DNA from: Liolophura sinensis
Taxonomy: Eukaryota > Mollusca > Polyplacophora > Chitonida > Chitonidae
Reading direction: 5' to 3'
DNA length: 64,000 nt
NCBI RefSeq assembly: GCF_032854445.1
Contig: NC_088296.1
Coordinates: 14,698,623 to 14,762,622 of the forward strand
Shown here: positions 61,606 to 64,000 of the stretch, in pieces
Layout: each line of letters opens with the position of its first letter
Numbering within the stretch: position 1 is the stretch's first letter
Notes under the pieces: model-generated
Database searches by the model: none
What the model was told of the DNA's origin: nothing
What the model saw: the letters and a program-made list of their open reading frames with translations, nothing else
Position numbers and translations under genes: made by a program

Positions 61606-61764
61606 GTTTATTTATTTTTTTGATTAGTGTTTTACGCCGTTTACAAGAATATTTCACTTATACGACGGCGGCCAGCATTATGGTGGGAGGAAACCTAGCG
61701 CAGCGCGGAAGAAATCCATGACCATCCTAAGGGTTCTGGCATCTACCCACGTACGGCCGGGGAG
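61606..61764 (-). mobile_element. SINE-A 3' half
   Basis: TTTATTTTTTTGATTAGTGT, ACGACGGCGGCCAGCATTAT and CCACGTACGGCCGGGGAG on the plus strand, truncated before the head. Confidence 0.88.
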
Positions 61765-61904
61765 TATAAAAGACTAGAACAAACTGATTAAATTCAGAAC
61801 AACGACAACGACGTCGTAGCTGGCAAATGATCACGTGTGATTTCTTAAATCCGGCGTCTGGTCAGTTTTCCTCCCATGTTAAATTATTATTGTCCCAATT
61901 GTTT

Positions 61905-62357
61905 GGACGTATGGAGCTACAACAGCACTCTGGCAACTTCTGTAGACGTATGGAGCTACAAAGGCACTTTTGCACTCGTGTGAGATATGGAGCTACAACG
62001 CCATTCTGGCACCTGTGTGGACGTATGCAGCTACAAAGGCACTTTTGCACTCGTGTGGACGTATGGAGCTACAATGGCACTGGCATTTTGTGTGAACGTA
62101 TGGAGCTACAAAGGCACTTTTGCACTCGTGTGGACATATGGAGCTACAACGGCACTCTGGCATTTTGTGTGAACGTATGGAGCTACAAAGGCACTTTTGC
62201 ACTCGTGTGGACGTATGGAGCCACAACGGCACTCTGGCATTTTGTGTGAACGTATGGAGCTATAAAGGCACCTTTGCACTCGTGTGGACGTATGGAGCTA
62301 CAACGGCACTCTGGCATTTTGTGTGAACGTATGGAGCTACAACGGCACTCTGACAAC
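61905..62357. repeat. Minisatellite, dimeric ~77-bp repeat
   Basis: Two alternating monomers: one of 38 bp (CGTATGGAGCTACAAAGGCA then CTTTTGCACTCGTGTGGA) and one of about 39 bp (CGTATGGAGCTACAACGGCA then CTCTGGCATTTTGTGTGAA). Frames on both strands over it are artefacts. Confidence 0.93.
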
Positions 62358-62402
62358 ATATGAAACTCTCGCGAGCTTTACCCGCTAGGAACCTGTCATG
62401 TC

Positions 62403-62568
62403 TTACAAATGTAGCATTGCTTCTCAGTATTTAGCATTGCTTCTGACAATTTAGCATTGCTTCACAGTATTCAGCATCGCTTTTCAGTATTCAGCATTGC
62501 TTCTGACAACTGAACAATGCTTCTGACTATTAAGCATTGCTAATGACTACAACGCATTTAGCATTGAT
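62403..62568. repeat. Minisatellite, ~20-bp unit, ~8 copies
   Basis: Copies of TAGCATTGCTTCTGACAATT with TCAGTATT variants. Confidence 0.88.
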
Positions 62569-63035
62569 TGTGACTGTTACTGTCTTTTGTGTGTGTGTTT
62601 GCACGACGCTGTAGCTGAACTGAATGCCAAAGGATCTGAATGTTTTGCGAAAACTCCTAAATGTGGGCACCAAACATGACATCCGATCGACCCACCTCCA
62701 CACTGTGCCTTTTCCCTTAGTCACCAAGCTTGACTAGGAGAAATATATCGGGTTTGCTCCTATCGTGCTTAAGCACGGCTCTTCGCCGCTTTGACCGAGG
62801 CGAGGCGTTAAACTAGAAAGCTGGCTCAATATTACCGAAAACAAAAATTCACTCTTAGCGGCTTATGGATGGCTGAGTGTCACATTGTAATTTCTCCTTC
62901 CCCCACCCCACCTAATCAAATATATAGGTGTTAGCCAATAATCACACTCATAAGCTTATGGGAGGTTCTCGAATCGAGTGTTCTTGGGTTCGCTTAGTTG
63001 TTTGCTTTTGTGTATTCTTATCTGTCTTGTTTCAG

Positions 63036-63188
63036 CGTGCCCGGCGCTGAGAACGAATGCTGACATTGTTTCACGGACCCAGAGGGCAGTGACTTACAGA
63101 TGTTCCCGAACAGTCGAGGTCTTGGAAGGGAGTAAGACGCTGTTTTGCACAAACGGAACTTGGAGCGGTCCTCCGCCAACATGTAAAG
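63036..63188 (+). CDS. Gene C exon: sushi (CCP) module
   Basis: 153 bases (2 + 50 codons + 1) between acceptor TCTTGTTTCAG and donor GTAAAGCAC. It starts CPALRTNADIVSRTQR and ends N-G-T-W-S-G-P-P-P-T-C-K. Cysteines at residues 1, 22, 37 and 49 and Trp at 42 fit the sushi pattern closely, including the W-S-G-x-x-P-x-C ending. One sequon (N-G-T at 39). Shorter than the gene A module and nearer the standard CCP length. Confidence 0.9.
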
Positions 63189-63824
63189 GTAAAGCACGGC
63201 GAAATCTTCCAGTGATTGTCACATTCGTTAACTTATTTTAGAAAAGAATGCAAACTTTTCATATCACATTTATATACACTAACGTGGAGAATTCCCTTAA
63301 ACGCAAAACAAGTATGAGACTATAGATACTTGTCATCTAATTCCGTTTTACCATAAGGTTTACAGAAATCCGAATGCTAATAGAAAAGGAAAGTGTAGAC
63401 ATATGTCGCAAAGTATAGTGCGCCTAACGATAAATTTGCTTCAGTTATGATTAGTTTACACATGCATGCAAATCAGTGGAAACGTAACGTGCATAATACA
63501 TGCAGGCGATAGTACAAGACTTCAATCGTTTCAATAAACGCGTTGGTCATTACAAATTTAACCGGCCAAAGTTTAAAATCTTTTTGGGGTGCGTTATATT
63601 AATGAAATGTCATCGTTTTCAAATTCTGTATTCACGGTTTACGCTGTTCCAGATATCGGAGGACTCTCAGAAAGGGACATCACTATTATATTCGGCATCG
63701 TAGGTGGCGCTGCGGGTCTGGCGGCCATCGGGATATTCATCGGGCTTCTTTTTATGGCGTGCTACAGGAAAGACCGGGCTAATCGATACAAAAGCGATAT
63801 CATGGCAATGAACATCAGGAACGG
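63036..63824 (+). CDS. Gene C: sushi-domain single-pass membrane protein (partial)
   Basis: Two phased plus-strand exons: 63036-63188 (sushi, phase 1-1) and 63653-63824 (stalk and membrane helix, 1-2), separated by a 464-bp intron. The phases and order are those of gene A, so the three genes share one ancestor. Gene C points the opposite way to A and B and lies about 40 kb from B. The stalk is much shorter (about 8 residues). The signal peptide exon upstream was not found, and the cytoplasmic exons lie beyond the right edge since the last exon ends in donor GTAGGT. Likely a type I surface protein with unknown ligand. Confidence 0.85.
63653..63824 (+). CDS. Gene C exon: stalk and transmembrane helix
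   Basis: 172 bases (2 + 56 codons + 2), acceptor ACGCTGTTCCAG, donor GTAGGTTTTG. After GGLSERD the helix reads ITIIFGIVGGAAGLAAIGI and FIGLLFMAC, then Y-R-K-D-R-A-N-R-Y-K-S-D. The I-V-G-G-A-A-G-L cluster matches genes A and B. It starts the cytoplasmic tail with basic residues as expected for a stop-transfer. Confidence 0.87.
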
Positions 63825-64000
63825 GTAGGTTTTGTACATGGAAACATAGTTATTTGTTTATCCGACAGCTGTTTAAAGCCATGTGATAAATGGTTTATAT
63901 TTGCATAATTGAATACATATAGAGTACTTACTGCTTTGATTGACCGATCGTTGTATAATTAGGAGAATTTTCCTGACTTTCCCATTTCCCCAATGAGAGT

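Noticed and set aside
61827-62326. 140-residue protein with M-E-L-Q-R-H repeats.
   Set aside because: Translation of the 77-bp dimeric minisatellite; no start context or splice support.
62978-63035. Signal-peptide-like leader in frame with the gene C sushi domain (hydrophobic Leu/Cys/Val stretch).
   Set aside because: It starts with GTG, has no in-frame ATG, and is the pyrimidine tract of a clear acceptor (TCTTGTTTCAG); pyrimidine tracts naturally encode Leu, Phe, Cys and Val.

Overview
This is an AT-rich, intron-rich metazoan genomic window with very little coding sequence. It has tRNA-derived SINEs in the style of molluscs and other lophotrochozoans, a dense set of minisatellites, long (AT)n tracts, and vertebrate/invertebrate-type GT-AG exons. 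The dominant SINE (3' end with a TTTACGCCGT-like motif and an (AAATAAAT)n tail) and the second one (3' end near CGACGTTAAA) look like elements I associate with mollusc genomes. The species cannot be named from sequence alone.

Three partial genes can be supported, all members of one family: single-pass membrane proteins with an extracellular sushi (CCP) module, a short Ser/Thr/Pro stalk, a transmembrane helix with a GG-x-x-G motif, and a Tyr-rich cytoplasmic tail. Gene A lies on the minus strand (exons between 144 and 4469) and runs off the left edge. Gene B lies on the minus strand (exons between 21572 and 23141). Gene C lies on the plus strand (exons 63036-63188 and 63653-63824) and runs off the right edge. 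Exons were found by combining acceptor/donor sites with reading phase: sushi exons are phase 1-1, membrane exons are phase 1-2 (166, 166 and 172 bases), and tail exons are phase 2-2. A and B share a tail motif, S-F-x-S-H-D-Y-x-P, and a later exon with P-R-P. The family is not one I can name. The architecture suggests cell-surface recognition or adhesion receptors.

Layout: 0.1-4.5 kb gene A; 5-9.2 kb minisatellites; 9.2-21.5 kb SINE-rich with no firm gene; 21.5-23.1 kb gene B; 23.8-34.3 kb several minisatellites and SINEs; 34-46 kb mostly unique non-coding DNA with a 695-bp TIR element and a perfect 9 x 32-bp array; 46.7-48.8 kb a weak candidate signal-anchor gene on the minus strand; 49-61 kb mostly empty apart from (AT)n tracts; 61.6-62.6 kb SINE and minisatellites; 63.0-64 kb gene C. 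Most of the longer open frames elsewhere are translations of repeat arrays whose unit length avoids stops, and are not annotated as genes.
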